This document shows, in pieces, positions 8,822-16,712 of a DNA stretch of 64,000 nt. Source of the DNA: UBA1563 sp041671545. Its GTDB lineage: Bacteria > Bacteroidota > Ignavibacteria > Ignavibacteriales > Ignavibacteriaceae. The position numbers and the translations under genes were made by a program. The notes beneath the pieces are model-generated. The model was not told where the DNA came from. It did not search any database and saw only the letters and a list, made by a program, of their open reading frames with translations. Location: assembly GCA_041671545.1 (NCBI GenBank), contig JBAZBI010000006.1, positions 62,001 through 126,000 of the forward strand, written 5' to 3'. Numbering within the stretch: the stretch's first letter is position 1; every line of letters starts with the position of its first letter.

Positions 8822-8925
8822 ACCTAACGCCGATGTTTTTAAGTTGTATCCTTGAATCTATCCTGTTTTGCGGGATAGCAATGCAATTTTGAACACAAAT
8901 GCCGCAATGTTTAAAGCAGACGGCC
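8822..8925 (-). other. Possible attC-like recombination site 2
   Basis: On the minus strand, 3' of the HEPN-like gene, an imperfect inverted repeat region reads TTTAAGGCCGTCTG ... GCGGC ... CTATCC/GGATAG stem ... CGGCGTTAGGT. The end matches the integron core consensus GTTRRRY (GTTAGGT). It shares the words GCCGTCTG and GCGGC with the site after the DUF5677 gene. The R''/L''/L'/R' layout is only partly recognisable, so this is tentative. Confidence 0.25.
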
Positions 8926-8948
8926 TTAAAGAACTAGTAGTACAACAA

Positions 8949-9650
8949 TTATTCGTAGTGCAAAAACGTATTAATATAACTTAACAATGAAAACGCTTTT
9001 AGACTTATTAATTCATTACCATAAGTAAAATCTTCACCGTGTAATATTTTGTGTCTATTGAATTTTACATCCTCATCTAAATATTTGTCTGAAAATATTA
9101 TCGGTAGAACGATTCGCAGCGGTTCTAAATAACTAATGAAGAAAGAATCTTTATTTAAAGTATCTACATATGCTTTAGTTTTTGGTAGCTTCTTGTTTTT
9201 AAAAAACAAACCGTATGTAGTTACTTCTTTGCAAATTCCATCTGCTTGAGATAAAAAGACAGGAACAGATAGAGCATATTTTTTTGATTTATGTGCTTCG
9301 AATGCTTGCTGTAAAATATTAACTCGGTTAGGATTCTTCTTTAATATATTCTTACTAATTTCCTTAAAATTACTTTTTAATACACGCATCATCTCTTCAT
9401 CAACATATTTTTCATTATTGTTATTCAATTCTTGAGCTAAGTCCGATGGATAACTGACATAATGATCTAATGTTGGAATAAACCAACCATATTTGCCAAG
9501 AGTTTTTAATGCGATTTTTGTTCGCTCTGATAAGAACTCATTATGTTTTTTAAATCTTTCAATAAAATTATCTGATTGTATAGTTGTTAAATCAGAAATA
9601 GTTTTACTCATTACTTCTGAATAACGATTATACTCTTCTAAGAAACCCAT
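8949..9650 (-). CDS. HEPN-like protein with R-x4-H motif
   Basis: A 233-residue, mostly helical protein without signal peptide. Near the C-terminus, FNRHKILHGEDFTYG contains R199 and H204, matching the R-x4-H catalytic motif of HEPN ribonucleases. The NRHxxLHG word, followed by a helix (LKAFSLLSYI), is familiar from uncharacterised proteins of accessory regions. HEPN proteins often act as toxins or abortive-infection RNases. It stands alone between two attC-like sequences, and the neighbours (DUF5677, ORF6N, BrnTA) are also accessory genes. RNase activity is inferred from one motif only. Confidence 0.5.
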   Translation of the reverse strand: MGFLEEYNRYSEVMSKTISDLTTIQSDNFIERFKKHNEFLSERTKIALKTLGKYGWFIPTLDHYVSYPSDLAQELNNNNEKYVDEEMMRVLKSNFKEISKNILKKNPNRVNILQQAFEAHKSKKYALSVPVFLSQADGICKEVTTYGLFFKNKKLPKTKAYVDTLNKDSFFISYLEPLRIVLPIIFSDKYLDEDVKFNRHKILHGEDFTYGNELISLKAFSLLSYINTFLHYE

Positions 9651-9679
9651 GTTTATATTACTTCATTTGTTGTATAACA

Positions 9680-9735
9680 ATGTTGCCGCCTAACACGCCG
9701 CCCAGAACAGACGGCTAAGTTTTGTTAACGCAACT
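9680..9735 (-). other. Possible attC-like recombination site 1 (integron cassette type)
   Basis: On the minus strand, just 3' of the DUF5677 gene, a nested imperfect inverted repeat has the order GTTGC, TAACA, GCCG, an 11-nt centre, CGGC, TGTTA, GCAAC. This is the R''-L''-L'-R' architecture of integron attC sites, and the right core reads GTTAGGC, a full GTTRRRY match. The left core is imperfect. The next gene on that strand starts about 45 nt later, as in a cassette. Confidence 0.38.
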
Positions 9736-9856
9736 TTATTTATAAATCAGTTTTGTTTTGCTAATCAACTTTACACAAGAAACTAATTCTGAAAAGCCAA
9801 ACCCGAATGCGACTCAATATGATCCATCGAAGAAACGGTCGTTGTTGAGGAGCTTG

Positions 9857-10999
9857 TTAGCACGCACTTACAATTTTGCTTTTCATAATATTGTTTACTT
9901 CAATAAAAGCGTCAGCTATTTCTTTTTCATATGCAGACAATATTTTTAACACAACAAGATTATCCATGTTTGTTTTGTGTGTCAATAATGCCGAAGTAAT
10001 TTGTAATAATGATAAAGTTGTTCCATGAGCTGGGTCTGCTAAGCCATAATTGCTAGGTCCAGACAATAAAATTCTTTCAACTTCTTCAGTTAGACCTAAT
10101 TTAAATTTTATACCTTTTGGATTCGCATGAACATTGTAACTTGCCATCTTGTAATATGGTCTTAAATGCTCAAGTCCACTTTCCTTTTCAATATCGGAAA
10201 AATTATGACTCTTTGGTAAAATGCTAGAAGTCCATCCATATTCATCACAAAAATCTTTACCGTATTTCAGAACAAGCTCATCTCTTTTTGATATTATTTC
10301 ATCCATTTCACCAACTGATAAAGGTGGTTGGTTTAATTTATCACAATATATTTGATATTGTAAAATTGCTTTGTATGATTCTATAATTTCATGTAGAAGA
10401 TAGCGTTCAGCAATATCTTGACCATGTTTCTTAATGAATAAACTTACGACACTAATTTCATGAATCGTCCGCCAACGTGCATGCGCTCCATCGGCAAAAC
10501 CTCTCTCTAATAATAACAATACTTCATAAGCTACTTGTATTGAACGAGCATGCAATCTGGTCAAAGCATCGAATACATAATCATTATTTTCCGCTGCTTC
10601 ATCTCGTAATGATTTGTTTAAGTCCTCACCGCTTTCATAAGAAATCACAATGAAAGTTTCGAGTAGATTCAATCCTTTTTCCCATAGTTTGTAATGTCTC
10701 TTTTCGAAGTTTTTTCTAATCTTATGATGTTCTCGCAACATGGATGTAGATTTTTTATCTAATGTATTTTTTACAAGTGAAGATATTTTTTCGATTGCAT
10801 TTGGTGAGTAAAGTTTATCTAAAATGGGATACTCTGGATGACCAACATCTTTTATTGATGTAAAGAATTCATTGATAGCCGATGAACTATTAACATCTGA
10901 AGATTTTATTTGCTCAATCAATAAATCAACTTTAGGTTCAAGTACTTGATTTGTTTCGATTTTATTACCGAATAGAAAACGACTGATTTTATTCAGCAT
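9857..10999 (-). CDS. DUF5677-family protein
   Basis: A 380-residue soluble protein resembling DUF5677 proteins. The central part (about 130-330) has the recognisable segments LLERGFADGAHARWRTIHEISVVSLFI, EWGxxxL-type YGWTSSILP and YKMASYNVHANPKG. Function is unknown; members are usually found in accessory regions. RWRTIH fits an R-x4-H pattern that could be read as HEPN-like, but this is weak. The start at 10999 is supported by an upstream TAGGAG. A possible attC-like site follows the gene, consistent with a single-gene cassette. Confidence 0.65.
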   Translation of the reverse strand: MLNKISRFLFGNKIETNQVLEPKVDLLIEQIKSSDVNSSSAINEFFTSIKDVGHPEYPILDKLYSPNAIEKISSLVKNTLDKKSTSMLREHHKIRKNFEKRHYKLWEKGLNLLETFIVISYESGEDLNKSLRDEAAENNDYVFDALTRLHARSIQVAYEVLLLLERGFADGAHARWRTIHEISVVSLFIKKHGQDIAERYLLHEIIESYKAILQYQIYCDKLNQPPLSVGEMDEIISKRDELVLKYGKDFCDEYGWTSSILPKSHNFSDIEKESGLEHLRPYYKMASYNVHANPKGIKFKLGLTEEVERILLSGPSNYGLADPAHGTTLSLLQITSALLTHKTNMDNLVVLKILSAYEKEIADAFIEVNNIMKSKIVSAC

Positions 11000-11135
11000 G
11001 ATTTTCTCCTACCGTATAACTATTAATTCTCATGCACTGAATTAGTTGTTTGGGAAGACATCTATTCATGCAGCTACAAAAACGTATGCCAAATGTATCA
11101 TTTTTGTTCTTCATCAACTATATAAAAATATCTTT

Positions 11136-11153
11136 CCCCGCCAAAAGCGGAGT
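11136..11153 (-). terminator. Probable hairpin terminator after ORF6N
   Basis: On the minus strand, CTCCGC and GCGGGG arms close over a TTTTG loop. A short T-rich stretch follows about 8 nt later. It lies 14 nt beyond the ORF6N stop, where a transcript end would be expected. Confidence 0.4.
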
Positions 11154-11166
11154 TAGCTTTTCCCAA

Positions 11167-11715
11167 CTATTTCCTCCCATATTTAACGCTCTTCTCTTTT
11201 ACCTCAAACCCAATTTTTCTTTTTGGCGCCGGAGGAGGTGTTAACAATTGATTTATCGCTTCGAAGATTGCCGTTATCTGTTCATCATGAGTTTCAATTT
11301 TATATTCTAACTCTTTTAACTTTTGCGCCAACTCTTTGTGAGTCAAAAGTATTTCTTTCAAATGGACAAATGCCCGCACAACATAAATTCCCGCTTCAAT
11401 CGCTCTTGGAGAATTAAGAACAGATGCCAGCATTAATGCGCCATATTCCGTAAATGCGAAGGGCAAAACGGTTGAATGTTTTAGAGAATTGAACCGGTCA
11501 CAATTTGTGACCAGTTCATCCTTTTCAGCTTTAGTAAGAACAAACATAAATTCAGTTGGGAACCTCTCGTTATTACGTTTTACTGCTTGGTTAAGAACTT
11601 TTGTAGGCACCCCATACAACTCCGCAAGATCGCGGTCAAGCATTACTCTTTGTCCGCGGATTAATAGAATCTTGTTTTCAATTCGTTCAGTTGGTATAAT
11701 TTCTTTTACACTCAT
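11167..11715 (-). CDS. ORF6N domain protein
   Basis: About 183 residues with an N-terminal ORF6N domain (IENKILLIRGQRVMLDRDLAELYGVPTKVLNQAVKRN, split here by NNERFPTEFMF). This DNA-binding-type domain is known from phage antirepressors and bacterial accessory loci. LPFAFTEYGALMLASVLNS and a coiled-coil tail (KELAQKLKELEYKIETHDEQITAIFEAI) follow. The start at 11715 is chosen because GAGG lies 5 nt upstream; a TTG at 11733 is the longer alternative. A palindrome, TAGGTTAACCTA (11736-11747), sits upstream and could be an operator. Role: probable phage-related or stress regulator, inferred. Confidence 0.85.
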   Translation of the reverse strand: MSVKEIIPTERIENKILLIRGQRVMLDRDLAELYGVPTKVLNQAVKRNNERFPTEFMFVLTKAEKDELVTNCDRFNSLKHSTVLPFAFTEYGALMLASVLNSPRAIEAGIYVVRAFVHLKEILLTHKELAQKLKELEYKIETHDEQITAIFEAINQLLTPPPAPKRKIGFEVKEKSVKYGRK

Positions 11716-11735
11716 CATCTCCTCAATAACCAATT

Positions 11736-11747
11736 TAGGTTAACCTA
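11736..11747. promoter_or_regulatory. 12-bp palindrome upstream of ORF6N gene
   Basis: TAGGTTAACCTA is a perfect 12-bp palindrome about 20 nt upstream of the proposed ORF6N start. The place and symmetry suit an operator for a dimeric DNA-binding protein, possibly ORF6N itself. No direct evidence. Confidence 0.3.
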
Positions 11748-11801
11748 GACCTCAGCCGTTTCCAAAACGTAGGAGTTTTTTTATTTATTCATGGAAAATC
11801 A

Positions 11802-12017
11802 TCAATGAGAATAAGCGCCGATTATTGCCTTTAGTACTTTGTTCACTCTTTCAGGTGTTTTTAATACATTTACAATTTCGTTATCAATAGGAAAGAGAAC
11901 TTGTTCACTTCGCAAAATTTTTGCGTAAGGATTTTTCCTCGCTTTGGAATAATCGAAATTATATTCCTCTTTAAGGTCGTTTATTTGTTCCGGTTTTTCT
12001 TTAACTGTTTTCTTCAT
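11802..12017 (-). CDS. brnA: BrnA-like antitoxin
   Basis: A 71-residue protein directly after brnT and overlapping it by 17 nt, the normal toxin-first order of BrnTA modules. The sequence has the short linker FDYSKARKNPYAKIL and a C-terminal ribbon/helix-like region (VLFPIDNEIVNVLKTPERVNKVLKAII) as in BrnA antitoxins, which bind both the toxin and the promoter DNA. The assignment depends strongly on the brnT neighbour, because the protein itself is short and diverged. Confidence 0.75.
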   Translation of the reverse strand: MKKTVKEKPEQINDLKEEYNFDYSKARKNPYAKILRSEQVLFPIDNEIVNVLKTPERVNKVLKAIIGAYSH

Positions 12018-12279
12018 AGTCTTGCTTTTCTTTTTTAGTTGCTTTTCGTGCGCTTATAATTCTAATATGTTGGTCTCTTTCTGTAAAAGAAACAATAATA
12101 ACTTTATTCTTTTTCGTGTGTCCAATTATTAATGCTCGCTGCTCGGTTTTTGAGTGCTCTTCATCATCAAAAACAAAGGCAAGCGGATCTGCAAAAACGG
12201 TTGCCGCTTCTTCAAAACTTAAATTGTGCTTAACAAAATTTAGTTTTGCTTTGTTTTTATCCCAAATAAAATTAATCAT
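12001..12279 (-). CDS. brnT: BrnT-family ribonuclease toxin
   Basis: A 92-residue BrnT toxin with the whole family pattern: FIWDKNKAKLNFVKHNLSF at the N-terminus, EEAATVFADP, a central beta sheet (RALIIGHTKKNKVIIVSFTE) and the terminal RIISARKATKKEKQDYE. BrnT has a RelE-like fold and cleaves RNA when free of BrnA. Type II module; likely autoregulated by BrnTA from the 190-nt AT-rich leader upstream. Confidence 0.92.
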   Translation of the reverse strand: MINFIWDKNKAKLNFVKHNLSFEEAATVFADPLAFVFDDEEHSKTEQRALIIGHTKKNKVIIVSFTERDQHIRIISARKATKKEKQDYEENS

Positions 12280-12431
12280 TTAATACCATTGATTTGGTTT
12301 TGGTTAAACTGGATAGAACTTATTACAAATAAAAATCTCTCTTTTATTTATAATCTTATTTAAGTTTGGTTATAAAATAGCTACACCAAATCTATTTTCA
12401 AACTTCCGTAATTCTTTTAACAACTAAACCA

Positions 12432-12462
12432 AACCTCCGAGGTTTTGCAAACCTCGGAGGTT
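12432..12462. terminator. Strong hairpin (AACCTCCGAGG / CCTCGGAGGTT)
   Basis: A long near-perfect stem (AACCTCCGAGGTTT with AAACCTCGGAGGTT) with a very small loop. T6 follows on the plus strand, with a weaker T-rich tail on the minus strand. It lies 10 nt beyond the stop of the minus-strand orphan gene and is its probable terminator. From memory, this hairpin is a frequent intergenic sequence in Bacteroidetes. Confidence 0.6.
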
Positions 12463-12471
12463 TTTTGTTAC

Positions 12472-13179
12472 TTATTGCACCGGAGGCGTTGGCGGCGGTG
12501 TCTTAGCCTCATCATCCGGTTTTGTATGTGAACCGCCCAAATCTTTAATAACTCTTGCGGCAAAATATTGGTTATAAAAATCGGGCTGTGATTCTTTTAT
12601 CACCTCAACAAGCATGTCAGCTTCCTCATTCAATAAGGTATCGGTCTTTTCGAATAATTTCGTAAGCGCCACTCTCGTTGCGCTGCGGTCTGTATAACTT
12701 AAATCCTTATTCCCCGACGCATTCTTTAAAGCTTCAAGTTTTGTCTCAACAAGGTCAAGTTTTGCCTGCGTCATTCCATATTGGGCAAGTGAAGCTAAAA
12801 CGCCTTGTGCGGCATCCTTTATGCTTTTCACTTTTACGGGTAATTCTGCGTGGGTTAAATGTTTAAATGCGCTTTCTGTATAATCCGCCTTTGCTCTAAG
12901 TTCAACCAGTTTATTCCGCGCCGCGTATGCCTTTACGGCTGAAGTAATTGGTAGAATGGCAGAAATAAGCTCATCAATTGCTTTGCCTTTTACGGAAGTC
13001 TTTCCGTCGGTTGCGCCAACTAATTCGCTGTTTTTAGTTTCAATCTGTTCGATTAAAGCCTGTAGATCAGTGTGTACTTCACCCAAAGCCAGTACTTCGG
13101 CTAAAACGCTACCGTTGTTATTTAGAACAACCTCCGTAGCGTTATACATGTTGGACTTGTTTTCCTCGGACTGTGTCAT
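12472..13179 (-). CDS. Orphan helical protein behind a degenerate repeat array
   Basis: A 235-residue acidic, almost wholly helical protein, not recognised. There is no signal peptide or membrane segment. The N-terminal half has coiled-coil-like spacing (LAEVLALGEVHTDLQALIEQI), and the tail is Pro-rich (KTPPPTPPVQ). GGGAG stands upstream of the ATG at 13179. The leader holds a small hairpin (AAGGCA/TGCCTT, about 13216-13230), and beyond it begins an array of 20-21-nt degenerate repeats (about 13240-13572). The HTH gene at 46538 has a comparable array. Function unknown. Confidence 0.75.
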   Translation of the reverse strand: MTQSEENKSNMYNATEVVLNNNGSVLAEVLALGEVHTDLQALIEQIETKNSELVGATDGKTSVKGKAIDELISAILPITSAVKAYAARNKLVELRAKADYTESAFKHLTHAELPVKVKSIKDAAQGVLASLAQYGMTQAKLDLVETKLEALKNASGNKDLSYTDRSATRVALTKLFEKTDTLLNEEADMLVEVIKESQPDFYNQYFAARVIKDLGGSHTKPDDEAKTPPPTPPVQ

Positions 13180-13239
13180 TATGATCTCCCAGTTGTGATT
13201 ATTTAGGTTAATTTAAGGCAAAGTGCCTTTTTGTTCTAA

Positions 13240-13572
13240 AAACCGTCATTTACTCACTAAAAAATATCAAAACTCACTATAAAGTCATCAAAACAAAGAA
13301 AAAGTCATCAAATATTCACTTCAAGTCGCTGAAACAAAGTAATATTTGGCATATATCCATTCCAAGTCGGCAAAGCAAGAAAAAAGTCGGCAAATATCCA
13401 TTTCAAGTCGCCAAAGCAAAGAAAAAGTCGGCAAATATCAACTTCAAGTCATTAAAACATTAGATAAGTCGTCAAATATCTATTCCAAGTCTCTAAATAT
13501 CCACTTCAAGTCGGCAAATATTTAATTGAAGTTGTCAAATATCTACTTTAAGTCACCAAATATTCAGTTGAA
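13240..13572. repeat. Degenerate tandem array, 20-21-nt units (array A)
   Basis: About 16 units, each beginning AAGTC and mostly 20 or 21 nt long, lie directly upstream of the minus-strand orphan gene. Two flavours alternate in part: AAGTCGGCAAATATCCACTT and AAGTCGCCAAAGCAAAGAAA. On the minus strand each unit reads as a variable half followed by a TTTGCCGACTT-like core. Mixed 20/21 lengths break any reading frame, so it is not coding. The unit length is close to two helical turns. Confidence 0.8.
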
Positions 13573-13861
13573 ATCTCCATTCTCCAAAAACACCCAAGCA
13601 CCCATTGAACGAAATCTTAACTCGTAGTTTAATGAACTAAAATCCGAAAATATTTTTTTGTAGGAAAAGAAAGGATGGAATAGTTTAACAGAAATCCCCT
13701 CGTCCCCGAAGCAAACAAGGTTATTGTTATTTTATTGTTTATTTCCTTGGTTAAAATTACGGAAATATTTTAATCAATGTCAAATGAAATTTTTATGATG
13801 TAAAAAATTATGGCGAGAGGGGAAAGTGTGGGTTGAGAAATATTTTAAATTAATTTTTAAA
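13573..13861. other. Intergenic stretch with no recognisable feature
   Basis: About 290 AT-rich bases between repeat array A and the palindromic element beside bshC. I see no convincing coding sequence, RNA or repeat here. Confidence 0.5.
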
Positions 13862-13998
13862 GAAATATTCATTCCCGAAGGGAATGTAAATGTTCTGGGG
13901 TGGTTATTGTTTTACAAATATTTAACTCCTACGGAGTTAATTCATATGCCCCTTATTTCAACATCAATAATAATCTATAGATTTATCACCTGGTGTTC
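13862..13998. repeat. Palindrome-rich intergenic element beside bshC
   Basis: Several short palindromes stand in a row: CATTCCCGAAGGGAATG (13870-13886), TTAACTCCTACGGAGTTAA (13922-13940), AATCTATAGATT (13972-13983) and CACCTGGTG. The bshC stop codon (13975-13977) lies inside the third, so the element abuts or overlaps the gene end. From memory, CTCCTACGGAG-type blocks recur in Bacteroidetes genomes; a REP- or MITE-like origin is inferred. Confidence 0.5.
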
Positions 13999-15600
13999 AA
14001 ACTTATTTATTGCCAATTCATCAAATAAAATTCTTATAAAACTCTTGCCGTACTTGTTGGCAAAGTAATAATAATTTAATTCCCGCTCTTGCAAGTTTGC
14101 ATTAGGGAAGACTGCTAAAGAAGTTTTAGTCGTTTGGCGAAGAGCCGTTTCATATTTTCTTTTCTGCGCTTCGTTCGCTTTTCCTTTAAATTCATTCAAA
14201 GTATTTATCATTTTAAGTTTGTATCTATCGGCTGAATCTCCGATCGTTTTATCGAGAACGGTAAGTTTTTCTTTCAGTCCGTCTATTGCTTTTTCTAACT
14301 CTTTTTGAGTTTGAGCAAAATCGGCTTCGGTATCATACTCAGATAAATTGTTGATCACTTTTTCAGCTATCTTATCTGCATTTAAGAAAAAATCAACAAG
14401 ATTGAGTTGATACTTTTCAAAAACCGTCTGAACTCCTTTTTCAATTATTGTTGCTGCAGAACGGGGATAAATTATCGGCGCCGGGATTTGGAATTCTTCA
14501 TACAACGGAAGAACTTGAGAAAAATAGCTTACTTCACTCGGTCCACCTACGTAAAAAGCAGTTTGGAAAAGATAGTCCTGACAAATTGGGCGAAGTATAA
14601 CATTTGGAGAAAAAAGTTCCGGTGTATCTGTAATCAATTTTAGTAATTCTTCTTGCGTAAATTTTACGCGTTTGTTTTTTAGTCGAAAATGTTCTTCGAC
14701 CGGTTCAATTGCATACCGACCTTTTTCATAATTCATAAATAAATTTATCGGGCGTACTTTAACTTGAGCATGATATGTTTCTTCAAGCGCTGCGCTGCGA
14801 AGAATTAATTTTTCCGAATGTTGCCGGTAGTTGAGCAGTTCTTCCTGGAAGATCGGTTTAAGAAGTTTTTTTATCTCTTTTTGCTGCGGATCGAAAATTA
14901 TTAATCCGTATTGATCAAAATAATTGAAGATCAATTGGCGGAAGGATTGTTTAAAAGATTTCCCTTCTTGATAGATTTCTCTAAGCTCTGAGATTATCGC
15001 TTCAGTAAATTCTGTTTTGCGCAGACTATTTTGAAATCCATGTAAAAAAGTATGTATAGCATCGCTAAAAGTAAGTTCGCCAACACTTCCGCGGAATTCT
15101 CCCTCGGGAAGTGAATCTTCGTATGCGATGGTCGCTAAATTATTTTCTTCATTTATTATGGTTACGGAATTTACTTCATTAAAATCGTGATCATCTCCCT
15201 CAAGCCAAAAAACCGGAACGAAGTTGAACTCATCATATCGTTCGTTAAGATGTTGAGCTAATTTTATTGCAGTGATCGTTTTATAAATAGTATAGAGAGG
15301 TCCGCCCAAAACGCCAAGCTGCTGTCCGGTAAAGACCGCAAGTGTTTTCGGTTCTTTCAACAAGGCGATATTTTTTAGTGTCTTTGAGGAAGGTTGAAAA
15401 GCATTATATTGTTCCGCAATTATTTCGGGTAATTTGAAGAGAAGAGGATTCTGCTCTTTAGTTATAGTATGGAAATGATCATGATAAGCATCTTTATTCC
15501 GAAAATCGGAAAGGTAAAAATCTTTTACGTTATTAAACTCATACACATAATCCAAAAAAAGATTCTGATGTCCCGGAATGTCTGAAAAATTGATAAACAT
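13975..15600 (-). CDS. bshC: Bacillithiol biosynthesis cysteine-adding enzyme BshC
   Basis: A 541-residue BshC, which adds cysteine to GlcN-malate in the last step of bacillithiol synthesis. Family marks are the N-terminal LFLDYVYEFNNVKDFY region, AVFTGQQLGVLGGPLYTIYKTITAIKLA, VPVFWLEGDDHDFNEVNSV, ILRPICQDYLFQTAFYVGGPSEVSYF and the terminal FEHQVINL. Length is normal and the conserved end is intact, although the stop lies inside a palindromic element. bshA and bshB are not in the window. Bacillithiol as the main low-molecular-weight thiol is the implication. Confidence 0.93.
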   Translation of the reverse strand: MFINFSDIPGHQNLFLDYVYEFNNVKDFYLSDFRNKDAYHDHFHTITKEQNPLLFKLPEIIAEQYNAFQPSSKTLKNIALLKEPKTLAVFTGQQLGVLGGPLYTIYKTITAIKLAQHLNERYDEFNFVPVFWLEGDDHDFNEVNSVTIINEENNLATIAYEDSLPEGEFRGSVGELTFSDAIHTFLHGFQNSLRKTEFTEAIISELREIYQEGKSFKQSFRQLIFNYFDQYGLIIFDPQQKEIKKLLKPIFQEELLNYRQHSEKLILRSAALEETYHAQVKVRPINLFMNYEKGRYAIEPVEEHFRLKNKRVKFTQEELLKLITDTPELFSPNVILRPICQDYLFQTAFYVGGPSEVSYFSQVLPLYEEFQIPAPIIYPRSAATIIEKGVQTVFEKYQLNLVDFFLNADKIAEKVINNLSEYDTEADFAQTQKELEKAIDGLKEKLTVLDKTIGDSADRYKLKMINTLNEFKGKANEAQKRKYETALRQTTKTSLAVFPNANLQERELNYYYFANKYGKSFIRILFDELAINKFEHQVINL

Positions 15601-15761
15601 CTTCTACCTAATTGTTAATAATAGCGGTTACAAGATAAAGAAATAGTTTAAAATTTTAAATGTAAAACGAATGTCTTAAATTGGGGCGTTAAAAATAGAA
15701 GAAACGGAATCCCTGAATACATGTTACTAAATCAAAATCTCTGTACGAGAGTTAAAAACTA

Positions 15762-16712
15762 ATGATGCTGTCTTTATCGAAAAAGGAAAAGTTATTTCTT
15801 TTGGGAAAAATTTTGGTCGCCGGAGCGATCATGGTTTACCTTTTTCAGAGATTTCAGTCTTTTGATTATGGTAAGATTTTTACCCATCAGAATCTTCATA
15901 TCATGGGATGGGTTTGCTTTCTAACGTTCATCAATATCTATATTCAACTACATAAATGGAAAAATGTTTTTTTTGATTTGCTTGGAGAATTGCCGTTTAA
16001 GAAAATATTTTCATCTTTTTTCGTTGGAGTTGCAACCGGTTCGTTTACGCCCGGAAGATTTGGCGAATACTTCGGAAGAAGCTACATGATTAAAGAGTAT
16101 CCGGGAAGCGAGGTAATTTCTGCAAGTGTGGTTGACAAACTTTCTAATATGGTTGTTTTAATCTTTAGCGGATCATTTTCAACTATCTGGTTTTTATCTG
16201 TTACTTCGGCTGTTTCGTTGCGAGTGATTTATTTGTTAACCTTTTTGGTGGTTTGTTTCCTGCTGGTACTTATTTACTTTATCATTCAAAAAAGGGGAGT
16301 TGCAAACTTTTATAAACGGATTGAAAAAGTAAGATTATTGAAAAAACTATTTTTTCATCTGCAGTTAATAAAAAAGGTTAGTAAGAGAACGATCTTTCAT
16401 CAATTTGGATATTCGATCTTGCTGTACTGCATTATTGCACTGCAATATGGAATTTTAACAGCCGGCTTTGCAAATAAACCTATTGAAATTGCTTTTCTCT
16501 TTTGCGGAATTCTTACATTATTTGTAAAGTCATTTATTCCCTCAATCTCTTTTGGCGATCTGGGAATCAGAGAAAGCGCTTCAATATTTTTTATTTCTGC
16601 AATCGGTTTGCCTGCTGAAGTCGGATTCCTTTCGGCATTCTCAATATTCTTATTTAATATTTTATTACCGTCTGCAATCGGACTGATCTTTTTAGTAACC
16701 GTAAAACGCTGA
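15762..16712 (+). CDS. Lysylphosphatidylglycerol synthase-like (UPF0104) membrane protein
   Basis: A 316-residue integral membrane protein with about eight hydrophobic helices. The UPF0104 signature is recognisable in GVATGSFTPGRFGEYFGR near residue 100 and in FIPSISFGDLGIRESASIFF near the C-terminus. Family members are flippase-like or glycosyl/aminoacyl-lipid proteins of the envelope. Its stop overlaps the next start (TGATG), and it heads a run of envelope genes, suggesting a lipid-linked glycan step. Exact substrate unknown. Confidence 0.8.
   Translation: MMLSLSKKEKLFLLGKILVAGAIMVYLFQRFQSFDYGKIFTHQNLHIMGWVCFLTFINIYIQLHKWKNVFFDLLGELPFKKIFSSFFVGVATGSFTPGRFGEYFGRSYMIKEYPGSEVISASVVDKLSNMVVLIFSGSFSTIWFLSVTSAVSLRVIYLLTFLVVCFLLVLIYFIIQKRGVANFYKRIEKVRLLKKLFFHLQLIKKVSKRTIFHQFGYSILLYCIIALQYGILTAGFANKPIEIAFLFCGILTLFVKSFIPSISFGDLGIRESASIFFISAIGLPAEVGFLSAFSIFLFNILLPSAIGLIFLVTVKR

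Noticed and set aside
13240..13572. CRISPR array
   Set aside because: Units are only 20-21 nt in tandem, degenerate, with no constant repeat alternating with unique 30-nt spacers, and there are no cas genes nearby.
13826..14068. Small plus-strand gene antisense to the bshC end
   Set aside because: The frame runs through palindromic element text and the complement of the conserved bshC C-terminus; no ribosome site or family resemblance.
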